From assembly GCF_001907245.1 (NCBI RefSeq), contig NZ_MQSU01000003.1:411619-475618 (forward strand): DNA of 64,000 bases, in the 5' to 3' direction. Below the pieces are notes generated by a model. The model was not told where the DNA came from, did no database searches, and worked only from the letters and a program-made list of their open reading frames with translations. This document shows positions 55,774 through 63,583 of this stretch, piece by piece (positions within the stretch are counted from its first letter, which is position 1; each line of letters begins with the position of its first letter). Both the position numbers and the translations under genes were made by a program. The stretch comes from Boudabousia liubingyangii. GTDB lineage: Bacteria; Actinomycetota; Actinomycetes; Actinomycetales; Actinomycetaceae.

Positions 55774-56019
55774 TTACTTTTTCTTCTTGTCTATTAGGAA
55801 GCCGATAGTCATGCCCAGCACCACCCCGACGGGGGTGCCGAACGACAAGTACTCGAAAGACACTGCTATCCCGGCTCCGAACATCATCCCCAAGATCAGA
55901 CCCTCGATCATATAGGTCTTTTCAGGGTCTTTATCCGCATACTTCTTGACTATGAACACTGCTGCTACGGCAAGAACTGCAGTAATGATGATTGGTAGAA
56001 GAACCTTGAAATAATCCAT
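55774..56019 (-). CDS. Small Gly-rich membrane protein A
   Basis: An 81-residue protein with two or three hydrophobic segments: about 4-24 (VLLPIIITAVLAVAAVFIV), 38-56 and 62-76, ending in KKKK. The second half (EGLILGMMFGAGIAVSFEYLSF split by glycines every four residues) matches that of the 79-residue protein at 59788 (EGMSVGMLIGILAGFAFDQL), so they are paralogues at the two ends of this cluster. The ATG at 56019 follows GAGG by five bases. It lies downstream of the polytopic protein gene on the same strand. Function unknown. Confidence 0.8.
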   Translation of the reverse strand: MDYFKVLLPIIITAVLAVAAVFIVKKYADKDPEKTYMIEGLILGMMFGAGIAVSFEYLSFGTPVGVVLGMTIGFLIDKKKK

Positions 56020-56103
56020 GGCCACCTCAATTGTTGTAGCGGTCACATCAATTTCAGTATTCCATAAATCATTACGGCGCGCCTGTTAGGACTAAAGTAC
56101 TAG

Positions 56104-57480
56104 CTACTTGTCGGGCTGGCCCGCACTTTCCGCCGAGGAGGCGCTCACGTCCCACCTAGGATCCTGCTCAATACCCTTCTTAGCTAATATCGGATCGGCG
56201 CTAACTGGGGTCCTGAGCTTCGGGTAACGCTTATCTGCCTTACCCCACCAAGCCATATGATGCACGTACCCGTCAGCCGGCGGGATGGGGGAGTCCGGTT
56301 CGAAGCCCAACTCCTGCGGGGTCTCCTTAATCATGTCGCAAACCCAGTACTTATCCTTATCGTCCATGTGCTCCTTCGCGATGGTCCGATATTCGGCAAT
56401 GTCTTGGTAAATGCTGGAAGTAATCGGATTGCGCTTCTTTACGATCACCAAGTACAAGAAGTAGATGAATAGTAGAACGTTAGAACCAAGCGCTAGGCCA
56501 GAGCAAACAATATTCGCGGTCGGATTCATAGTCGCGAAATTGTTCTGTCCTGGAGAGATTAAGAACTCGGGCAGCAGGTTATTCATGGCAATCCAGAACA
56601 TGAGCGTGTAGCAACGGAACCATAACCACTGTCCCTTAGCCCACCAGAACGCCGGGATCGTCGCCGCCAAAAGCAGTGCCAAGGTGCAATACCAGGTGTA
56701 GTCAGCCAATGCGTTGTACAAGAATGCGTGGTTCCACAAGTCGTAGGCAATCACCCAAGGCCAGACCATGTCAGCCCAGATTAGGCCCTTAACCTTCTGC
56801 TTCGGGTTTGAACCAATCGTAATCTTTGCCCAGCCAGTCATCGTGATGATATTCAAGCAACCAGCAATCGCCGACATGATATTCCAAAAACCGCCAATGG
56901 TGCGGAAGCCCGTCTCTGGGTCAATACCAACATTTGTATTCGCGAAGTTTGCGGCCACAGCCTGGTACCACTCGTCGGAATGTAGCGGAGCAGTAACACC
57001 GCGAGTTTCTGGCAGTCCGGCGATCATATCCAAAGTGTGGCTAGCATTAATGCCCTTCAGGCATTCCCAGTTAGCCGCACAAGCATTGTAGAAGTCCGCC
57101 TGGAAGTAAATATTAATATCGCGAATATTAGCTTCCATGATGTTGATAGCAACGCCAATCCACGTAATGAAACCAATGACCAGAATATTGCGGCGGAACT
57201 TGCGCGGATCGTTCCGGCCCAGATAGACAAAAGCGGCATTCCATGTCGAAACCGTCACCATAATGACGTACTTCCCGAAAGGGAACCAGCCGATCATTGG
57301 AATCGCGTGGTATGCCGCGTATGGAATCAAAGCAATGCCACCTACGGTCCAGATCGCAAAGACGGTCCAGAGCCACCTGCGGTTAATTTCCGCGACAATG
57401 ATCTGGGCGGCAAATACAATCACCCAGATCAGATAGAGCTTGGGGGAGCCTATTTCCCATAGGCCTAAAAACGTATCCAT
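56104..57480 (-). CDS. Trp-rich polytopic membrane protein A (DUF5692-like?)
   Basis: A 458-residue protein with about ten hydrophobic segments and many Trp. I think it belongs to the family I remember as DUF5692, but could not check this. It is homologous to the protein at 58707: both have WNIM-xIAG-LN, a GW-I segment, IW-D and IAYDLWN-AF-YN, followed by WY-LAL. A loop insertion of about 60 residues (about 130-190) and a longer polar C-terminus (about 390-458) distinguish it. I chose the ATG at 57480 because GGTGATC, a match to the 16S 3' end, lies 5 bases upstream. It is divergent from the SRPBCC-like gene across a perfect palindrome. Confidence 0.82.
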   Translation of the reverse strand: MDTFLGLWEIGSPKLYLIWVIVFAAQIIVAEINRRWLWTVFAIWTVGGIALIPYAAYHAIPMIGWFPFGKYVIMVTVSTWNAAFVYLGRNDPRKFRRNILVIGFITWIGVAINIMEANIRDINIYFQADFYNACAANWECLKGINASHTLDMIAGLPETRGVTAPLHSDEWYQAVAANFANTNVGIDPETGFRTIGGFWNIMSAIAGCLNIITMTGWAKITIGSNPKQKVKGLIWADMVWPWVIAYDLWNHAFLYNALADYTWYCTLALLLAATIPAFWWAKGQWLWFRCYTLMFWIAMNNLLPEFLISPGQNNFATMNPTANIVCSGLALGSNVLLFIYFLYLVIVKKRNPITSSIYQDIAEYRTIAKEHMDDKDKYWVCDMIKETPQELGFEPDSPIPPADGYVHHMAWWGKADKRYPKLRTPVSADPILAKKGIEQDPRWDVSASSAESAGQPDK

Positions 57481-57574
57481 TTGTAGATCACCTTTGAAGC
57501 TAAAACTCGCCATTGAGTACTAGTCGTTCAATTAGTAGTCTACGGCACATTTTGAGCGAAAATTCGGGTCTTTA

Positions 57575-57590
57575 GTCCAAAATTTTGGAC
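57575..57590. promoter_or_regulatory. Perfect 16-bp palindrome in the divergent promoter
   Basis: GTCCAAAATTTTGGAC, with TTT/AAA pairing continuing outside one mismatched pair. The right arm gives TTGGAC, a -35-like hexamer, 16 bases before TATAGG (57607-57612) on the plus strand; the left arm gives the same hexamer toward the minus-strand gene. It is a strong candidate operator for both halves of the cluster. Confidence 0.7.
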
Positions 57591-57662
57591 AAAATGTGGT
57601 CTAGGATATAGGTAAGCGACAAGTTGCTGCAATGAAGCAGTCTATGAACAAGGGAGTTCACA

Positions 57663-58700
57663 ATGTTTGCGAAGATACTTAAGCCGAAGTCTATCCTCAG
57701 CCTGGGTGCCGCAACCGGGGCTGCAATCTTCGGCGGCATGTACTATTTCAGCCAAATGATGGGGAAGGCCACCCCGGAAGAACAGGCCTTCACCTATCCC
57801 GGCGACGATCTAATCGACGCCAAGTACGATAACGGCTACTCGTCCACCTACGCGATCACCATTGACGCCCCCGCCTACGCGGTCTACCGCTACTTCAAAC
57901 AGATCGGCGCGGAACGTTCAGGATCGTTCAGTAGCGAGTTCCTAGAGCGCGTCTTTGCCCGCTTGCCCTTCTACAACTCCTATGAGATCCAAGAAGAGTT
58001 CCAACAACCCGACTCGCTGGTAGCCGGTGATATTGCCGCCTTTGACTTCCACGGCATGTCAATGGAATGGGTAGATGTGGTCCCGGGAAAGTACGTGATC
58101 TCCTGGGTGGACACGAAGGTTCCACCGGCAGCACCCGGATCCTTCGCCTTCCGCTTCCCCTTCATGAAGCATTTCGCCGCCGCCTGGTGCTTTTACATGG
58201 TGCCGTTCAAAGGTGAGCGCACCCGACTAATCAACCACTGGCGGATCGGTTATGAACCGGCCAACTGGCTCACCAAGGCCATCAACTGGATCAATATTGA
58301 ACTAGTCGGCGGCTGTATGACCAATATGCAAAACCGGTACATGAAACGCACCGTCGAATTCCGGAAGAAAGAACAGTGGACCGGGCGATTCATGCGCGGA
58401 GTACTGGGTGGCCGCTGGTTCGACACGGGTACTCCACCCAGCCGCTGGTCCGGCACTCCGCTATTCGAGCGGACCTACACGCAGTGGATGCGCTACGGTC
58501 GCCAAAATCCGGCCGTGAAGGAGATCCGTGAGCCCGTCACTGACAATCCCAACTGGCCCCCAACCGGCCCCGGCACTCCCTGGGCGGATAGTGTCGACGA
58601 AACCTACTTCGAGGGCTGGAAAGAACCCAAGTTCAGTTGGGAAGAACAGATTCGTCAAAAGTACGAGCAGACCTACCTGCCTAACTGGGGTAAGGAATGA
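57663..58700 (+). CDS. Membrane-anchored SRPBCC/START-like protein
   Basis: A 345-residue protein. A hydrophobic N-terminal segment (about 12-32, with Gly/Ala) anchors it or serves as a signal. Residues about 60-235 look like an SRPBCC (Bet v1/START-like) ligand-binding fold: ITIDAPAYAVYRYFKQIGAE is the usual first strand and helix, with the following alternating strands (MEWVDVVPGKYVISWVDT, GERTRLINHWRIGYE) and a long final helix. The C-terminal ~100 residues are Trp/Pro-rich. GGGAG lies 6 bases before the ATG. Such folds bind hydrophobic ligands such as lipids or sterols. Seven bases separate it from the next gene. Confidence 0.75.
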   Translation: MFAKILKPKSILSLGAATGAAIFGGMYYFSQMMGKATPEEQAFTYPGDDLIDAKYDNGYSSTYAITIDAPAYAVYRYFKQIGAERSGSFSSEFLERVFARLPFYNSYEIQEEFQQPDSLVAGDIAAFDFHGMSMEWVDVVPGKYVISWVDTKVPPAAPGSFAFRFPFMKHFAAAWCFYMVPFKGERTRLINHWRIGYEPANWLTKAINWINIELVGGCMTNMQNRYMKRTVEFRKKEQWTGRFMRGVLGGRWFDTGTPPSRWSGTPLFERTYTQWMRYGRQNPAVKEIREPVTDNPNWPPTGPGTPWADSVDETYFEGWKEPKFSWEEQIRQKYEQTYLPNWGKE

Positions 58701-58706
58701 TCAAAA

Positions 58707-59729
58707 ATGGGTGTCTTAACTGAGATTATCCCCCCGGACTATCCGACCTACTTCTTCTTCGAAAAGGGCGACTGGATTGACTACCTGGCCTTCGTGCTGG
58801 TGGTTGCGGGCCTAGCCGTAACCGCCTGGCTGATCCAACGCTACAACTGGGCAGTAATCCTCTTCTTTCTAGTAGCGCCTATCCTGCTGACCATTTTCTG
58901 GTGGCCCTACTCGACCGAAGGGACGACTACAGCGGGCTGGTTCCCCGTTGTCAAGCATTACTCAGCCCTAATAGGTTCACTCTCCCTAGTAGCACTACAA
59001 CTATTCCCCAAACTGCGGAAGAACTACTGGTACCTGTGCCTGCCGCCCATCTTGTTGGCCGTAAATATTCTGGAGGCCGTTGTTCGTGACTTCCAGTGCT
59101 TCTGGGTGGAAGGCGCGGACCCCAACCAGGGTGGCATGATCAACTGGGGCGGTTCATGGAATATTATGAACGGCATTGCCGGAATCCTGAACCTGCTAGC
59201 GATCTCTGGCTGGGTGGGTATTTTCGTGGCCAAGGGGAAGTCGAGGGCGATTATCTGGCCAGACCTCACCCTCGCCTGGATTGTCGCCTACGACCTGTGG
59301 AACTTCGCGTTCGTCTATAACTGCATCTCTGACCACGCCTGGTATTCCGGTTTGGCGCTATTGGCTTCGTGTACGATCCCGGTCATGTTCCGCTTTGCCC
59401 GCGGTTCGTGGATCCAGTACCGTGCCTACACGCTGACCTTGTGGACAGCCTTCGCGCTAACCTTCCCGACGTTCACGAACGGCACGATTTTTGAACATCG
59501 TTCCTCGCATAATCCAACCGCCCTATTCCTAGTTTCCTTCGCGTCCCTGGTGGTGAACGCGGGCGTTATAGTCTGGCACGTTTACCGGATAAAGAGGTAC
59601 CAGCGCAACCCCTTCACACAAGAGGTCTACGCTGGCACTAAAGAATCTGAAGAACTAGCCCGTCTTTGGTCAGAGCCGAAGGGGAGGGAGAAAAAGGGAA
59701 TGGAACGGAAGGTTCGCAAAGTCCTCTAG
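58707..59729 (+). CDS. Trp-rich polytopic membrane protein B (DUF5692-like?)
   Basis: A 340-residue protein with nine or ten hydrophobic segments. It shares with the divergent protein at 56104 the stretches SWNIMNGIAGILNLLA, IWPDLTLAWIVAYDLWNFAF and YNCISDHAWYSGLALL; it lacks the 60-residue loop insertion and the long tail. AAGGA precedes the ATG. It is coupled to the SRPBCC-like gene (7-base gap), so ligand-binding protein and membrane partner are made together. No transporter or enzyme motif is known to me; conserved Asp, Asn, Trp and Tyr inside helices suggest a catalytic or transport core. Confidence 0.82.
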   Translation: MGVLTEIIPPDYPTYFFFEKGDWIDYLAFVLVVAGLAVTAWLIQRYNWAVILFFLVAPILLTIFWWPYSTEGTTTAGWFPVVKHYSALIGSLSLVALQLFPKLRKNYWYLCLPPILLAVNILEAVVRDFQCFWVEGADPNQGGMINWGGSWNIMNGIAGILNLLAISGWVGIFVAKGKSRAIIWPDLTLAWIVAYDLWNFAFVYNCISDHAWYSGLALLASCTIPVMFRFARGSWIQYRAYTLTLWTAFALTFPTFTNGTIFEHRSSHNPTALFLVSFASLVVNAGVIVWHVYRIKRYQRNPFTQEVYAGTKESEELARLWSEPKGREKKGMERKVRKVL

Positions 59730-59787
59730 CCTGCAGCGCGTTGCGCCACCGGTAGCTAGAGAACGATTAAGGAGTGAGAGGCTAGTC

Positions 59788-60027
59788 TTAGCGCTTGATG
59801 TTCATGCCAATCAGAGTGCCAATCGCGCCGCCAATGCCAGCGCCCAGAGCAAGCTGATCGAAAGCAAAACCGGCTAATATGCCGATCAACATGCCCACTG
59901 ACATGCCTTCCTGAATGCGGGTAGTTAGAGTCCCTTCCTTACGCTGCTTATTGGTCTTAACTGAAACCACGATCAGCGGAACAAGAAGAATAATCCCGAT
60001 TAGGTTCGTAATAATATCTAGGGGCAT
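59788..60027 (-). CDS. Small Gly-rich membrane protein B
   Basis: A 79-residue protein with an N-terminal helix (about 5-24), a basic loop (KTNKQRKEG) and a Gly-rich second half with two short hydrophobic segments, ending MNIKR. It matches the small protein at 55774. The ATG at 60027 has AAAGGA 6 bases upstream. It is convergent with the polytopic protein gene at 58707. A TATGCGCATA palindrome lies 20 bases upstream. Function unknown. Confidence 0.78.
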   Translation of the reverse strand: MPLDIITNLIGIILLVPLIVVSVKTNKQRKEGTLTTRIQEGMSVGMLIGILAGFAFDQLALGAGIGGAIGTLIGMNIKR

Positions 60028-60152
60028 GTTGTTTCCTTTCAAGTCGTATGCGCATAAGTCTATCGGTCTTTAGCCGGAACTGTAGGGGGTTTGTCCTCTA
60101 TTAGGGCAGAAAGGGAGCGAACGTGGTAAGGAAAAGCCGTTCAAAAATAAAC

Positions 60153-60197
60153 AATCAGGGGCTTCCCAGAAAATATTCTTCTGAGAAGCCCCTGATT
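60153..60197 (-). terminator. Terminator after secreted paralogue 1
   Basis: AATCAGGGGCTTC (60153-60165) pairs perfectly with GAAGCCCCTGATT (60185-60197); on the minus strand TTTATTTTT follows. It ends the transcript of the gene at 60266. Confidence 0.9.
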
Positions 60198-60265
60198 GGG
60201 AAGTTTTAAAACTGAGCTCTGCATTTAAGCAACTGACGCATCAGATGTGGAGCAGAGAGTCGGCA

Positions 60266-61243
60266 TCAATCGATCTTCTTGGCGTACTTTAGGACCATCG
60301 TGTTGTTTTCATCGCAGGTTTGGAATGCGAATCCCTCTGGTACGCTGGTGGTCTTGATGTCTCCACGTTTTGGTACGCGAACGGTGTTGTAGATCTTATA
60401 GGTACCGCCCATAGCGCCCTTTAATTTCACTACATCTCCGTTTTTGTAGGAACGGAACTTCCCCGCACGAGTGAAGTTATGGCCGGCAACGATCGTAAGG
60501 GAACCAAATTTCGTGGCACTGACGGCATACTTATCGACATACTTTTGAGCGGCATAAGGGTTGTTATTAACGGCTTGGACGTTGACGTCGTAATTCCTTT
60601 CGGAATTATGAGCAGCTTTGTTCTTGCTGGAATGCGACGGAGTTCCGGCAGCGCGAGTTTGGTTTCGAACGGCTGGCTTTGGGGTTTCGGAGTTATGGCG
60701 GAAGTCTGCGCTGCTCTTAGAACGATGGGAATCGATACCATGACGGGCATAAGAACTTGTAGTAGTTACCTGAGCCGTCTTTCGTGGTGAAGCAGTAGCC
60801 TCCTGGCCCCTAGATGGGTCGGTCTTAGAATTTGAAATCTGCTGCCTCAAGTTATTGGCTACAGGGTCGTTATCGACGTCCGCTCTTGGACGAGTTAGCG
60901 GGATATATAGGGCATTGCTTAAGGGACGGTAATGACGGTTTAAGTAATCCTCAAACGACAAATGTAATCTGATCTTAGCCATGCTTCGCTGGTATTCAGA
61001 CTTTAGTCGATCAATGAGTTCTTCGAACTCATCGTCAGCAAGTGTCCAATCAGAATCTGACATGTCTGAATTGCTCAGTGCACCATCTTTGTTTAGGTCT
61101 TCAGAGATAGTTTCGGTTGAATTAACACCGGCAAAACGAACTGTAGGAGCCCCAGCGTAACCTACTGAGGGAAGGCTAAGCGAAGAGAAACTGGCAGCAA
61201 AGGCAGTAGTAAGACCTAGAGCTGCGCCCAGAACATGGACCAT
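60266..61243 (-). CDS. Secreted protein with compact sortase-like domain, paralogue 1
   Basis: A 325-residue protein with a signal peptide (about 1-30), a calcium-loop-like segment DLNKDGALSNSD (49-60), a SFEDYL motif (about 98), a polar Ser/Thr/Lys/Asn-rich linker (about 130-220) and a C-terminal domain of about 100 residues. That domain resembles a shortened sortase: VAGHNFTRAGKF offers the His, KNGDVVKLKG the Gly-Asp turn, and FAFQTCDENNT the Cys of a TLxTC-like motif. The Arg usual about 8-13 residues after the Cys is not evident. AAAGGA lies 8 bases before the start. Paralogue of the gene at 61756. Confidence 0.75.
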   Translation of the reverse strand: MVHVLGAALGLTTAFAASFSSLSLPSVGYAGAPTVRFAGVNSTETISEDLNKDGALSNSDMSDSDWTLADDEFEELIDRLKSEYQRSMAKIRLHLSFEDYLNRHYRPLSNALYIPLTRPRADVDNDPVANNLRQQISNSKTDPSRGQEATASPRKTAQVTTTSSYARHGIDSHRSKSSADFRHNSETPKPAVRNQTRAAGTPSHSSKNKAAHNSERNYDVNVQAVNNNPYAAQKYVDKYAVSATKFGSLTIVAGHNFTRAGKFRSYKNGDVVKLKGAMGGTYKIYNTVRVPKRGDIKTTSVPEGFAFQTCDENNTMVLKYAKKID

Positions 61244-61755
61244 CTAAGTATTCCTTTGGAAAATAACTGTTTGAAAACTTATGTGAAGGCGCACGAGTAG
61301 AAAATAGACCACTTGTGTGGGTTTCGTTACATTTATGCTGGTCTTTGTTTTGAAACCGAGAGTAGTTTAACGATGTTTCATATCTGTTTAAAGTTAAATG
61401 TTTTGTGCATTATTTTGCAAAATAGGATTTGTAGGCAAATATTTCTGCAATTTGTTGATTGAATGTTTCAAAAATGAATAAATATTTTCATTTGTTGCGC
61501 ACAATTATCTAGATACGCTCAAAGTGAACATGGGTGAAATCGATTGACATGCCCCAATTTCTTCAGAAATACGATTAAATGAGTGACAGTGTGCGGAAAA
61601 GTGGCCGCTATTTTTAGACCACCGCGACGAACGTCCTGGTTGTGGCCACATTTGGTGTGATACGAGAAAAATAGGCTCCCACCTTAGCCTTTGCATACTT
61701 AGCTTTGAGGCTTTGTATGCTTCTTAGGTGGGAGCCTAAAGTGTGGAAGTTCGCT
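61244..61755. other. AT-rich intergenic region between the two paralogues
   Basis: About 510 bases without a credible gene. The part at 61320-61500 is clearly richer in A and T than the window and includes runs such as ATTTTGCAAAAT (61410-61421), an inverted repeat. The left part must carry the promoter of the gene at 60266, and the right part holds the terminator of the gene at 61756. No RNA gene was recognised. Confidence 0.6.
61665..61738 (-). terminator. Long terminator hairpin after secreted paralogue 2
   Basis: AGGCTCCCACCT (61673-61684) pairs perfectly with AGGTGGGAGCCT (61726-61737), with an inner GCATAC/GTATGC stem. On the minus strand ATTTTT follows. It stands just beyond the stop of the gene at 61756. 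Confidence 0.88.
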
Positions 61756-62823
61756 TTATTTGATCCGCTTCGCGTACTTCAGGACCATCGTGTTTCCGGA
61801 GTCGCAAGTTTGGAATGCGAACCCTTGGGGAACGCTGGTGGTTTTGATGTTGCGTCGCTTGGGAACGCGGACGGTCTTGTAAATCTTGTACTTTCCGCCC
61901 ATTGCCCCTTTGAGGTTAACGACGTCTCCCTCTTTGAAAGAGGCAAACTTCCCAGCGCGGGTGTAGTTGTGTCCAGCTACGAGTGTGAGTGATCCAAGCT
62001 TGGTTGAACTGACTGCATACTTATCGACTGCTTGTTGTACTGCGTAAGGATTATTGTTTACCTTATCTACGTATACGTCAATGTTTTTGTTGCCGGATTT
62101 TTGAGTAGCTCGACGTGCAGGTGTGTACTGTTTCTTAGGGGCTGGTTTTGCGGTTTTGTGTGCGACTTTCTTTGGTTGATACTTTTTGGGTGCTGTCCTT
62201 TTTGTCTTAGGTTTCTGGGGGGCTGAGAGTGCGTGGCGGCCCGCAGGCTTTGCGCTCTGCTTTTTTGCAGCTTTTCTGCTGGTTTTCTCAACCTTTGTTA
62301 CCTTGAGTTGCTTAGTGGTTGCCTTTTTTGTCGCGGGCGGGTTGGGTGCTTGTGCTGCTTTTTTGGGCTCAGCTTTTTTGTTAGCGATGGGGGTGCTAGA
62401 CGCCTTTGCCTGGTTTGTTGTGGTTTTAGCGTTAGCTGCCGACTTTGGTGCTGCTGCCTTATTAGCGACCGGCTTTGGGGCTACCTTTTGATTGTGTGAG
62501 GTAGGAGCTGGAGTAGCACTCTTAGCGTTTTTGGCTTTTGAGTGCTCTAGTGCGCTCAGCTTTTTTAGATAGCTCTTTTCTAGCGAGTAAAGATAATCCT
62601 CAAAACTCATGCTGCCTAGTTCTAGAAGGTTGCTCTTTTCGCTAGCCTTATTATCTGCTGTACTCCAGAACGGAGAGGTGGCTGCAGGAGTTTTGTCTTG
62701 GTGCACGTTGGAGGCTGGTGAGGCTGAGTGTGTACTGTGAGGAGCGCTGGTAGATGTTAGAGGAGTGACCGCTAGGCCGATGGATAGCGTGAGACCTAGA
62801 GCAGAAATGAAGTGGTTTTTCAT
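61756..62823 (-). CDS. Secreted protein with compact sortase-like domain, paralogue 2
   Basis: A 355-residue protein with a signal peptide (about 1-26, ALGLTLSIGLAVTPLTSTSA), a SFEDYL motif (about 66), a long Ala/Lys/Pro/Thr-rich cationic linker (about 95-245) and a C-terminal domain about 70% like that of the gene at 60266 (VAGHNYTRAGKF, FAFQTCDSGNTMVL). The linker resembles histone-like or wall-binding basic tails and may bind teichoic acid or peptidoglycan. The start at 62823 has AAGGG upstream; 42 further in-frame codons have no homology or ribosome site. The calcium-like loop of paralogue 1 is missing. Confidence 0.77.
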   Translation of the reverse strand: MKNHFISALGLTLSIGLAVTPLTSTSAPHSTHSASPASNVHQDKTPAATSPFWSTADNKASEKSNLLELGSMSFEDYLYSLEKSYLKKLSALEHSKAKNAKSATPAPTSHNQKVAPKPVANKAAAPKSAANAKTTTNQAKASSTPIANKKAEPKKAAQAPNPPATKKATTKQLKVTKVEKTSRKAAKKQSAKPAGRHALSAPQKPKTKRTAPKKYQPKKVAHKTAKPAPKKQYTPARRATQKSGNKNIDVYVDKVNNNPYAVQQAVDKYAVSSTKLGSLTLVAGHNYTRAGKFASFKEGDVVNLKGAMGGKYKIYKTVRVPKRRNIKTTSVPQGFAFQTCDSGNTMVLKYAKRIK

Positions 62824-63583
62824 TGCAGTTAACCCTTTCAGAAGTATTGACTTTGGGGATGCCCTGGGCTTTTGGATCAAAAAGACCCAAATGTCTAGAC
62901 CAGCACTGTAAAAGTGCCGATCGGCAGGTGGTGTGGCTAATGATTGCAATACATTAAGTTCGTTAACTGAGACCAGTTTAACAATCTGCTTAAAAATGCA
63001 AAATGTAAATTTTTTGCACTTTTTAAAATCTATCGAACATTAAAAATGTTCATAAAATGCAATAATTTCCTATTGAGTTCGCTATAGTGTTCAAAATTTT
63101 CAATCAATTTAAGGTGGTTGAACATATCGCCCTGAGTGAACGCAGTGTTGACGGAAAACGTTTTCATAATTTCTGACATGGTGTCGTCATACATCTGTTG
63201 CAGTGCGCGTGGGTGAAGTAGTTTTGTTTGTGGTCTAGAACTGGTTTGGGGCCTTTGGGGTGGAATGATATTTTTGTTGCAATCTGGGCTCTTTGGGAAC
63301 TCTTTTGTTAACCTTTTTCTGCTTTTGTGAAACTTGGTTGAGTTATCCTTTTTGTTTCATGTGGAAATGTGACGTATTTGTGTGACGTGCGCAATATTAT
63401 TTTTTCAGTATTTTGAGCGAAAAAATGACGTGCTCAGTGACGAGATTTGTCGGGCCTCAGCCCCGAATTTGGGAAGCTTAGGACAACTAATTGCGATTCT
63501 TCGCGCGGATATTGAAATGCGCCGCGATTAATTGACTTCTGGGTGAGGGGGGCGGAGATTCTTACTTTCGTTGTTGAAGTGAC
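62824..63583. other. AT-rich region without a credible gene
   Basis: About 760 bases. It should hold the promoter of the gene at 61756 and possibly a regulatory region. Two palindromes stand out: GAACATT-AAA-AATGTTC (63035-63051) and GAAAACGTTTTC (63154-63165). The stretch 62985-63110 is strongly AT-rich. Short open frames here have neither codon bias nor ribosome sites that I would trust. Confidence 0.6.
63154..63165. promoter_or_regulatory. LacI-type operator-like palindrome
   Basis: GAAAACGTTTTC with a central CG is the classic core of LacI/GalR-family operators. It lies 331 bases upstream of the start of the gene at 61756 and beyond the end of the wall-anchored protein gene, so its target is unclear. 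Confidence 0.4.

Noticed and set aside
55774..60027. Prophage or insertion element carrying the membrane-protein cluster
   Set aside because: No integrase, transposase, inverted terminal repeats or target duplications are visible; base composition is like the neighbours'.
62032..62499. Plus-strand frames within the Lys/Ala-rich linker of secreted paralogue 2
   Set aside because: Cys/Phe/Leu-rich shadows caused by the low-complexity AAG/GCC codons of the real gene.
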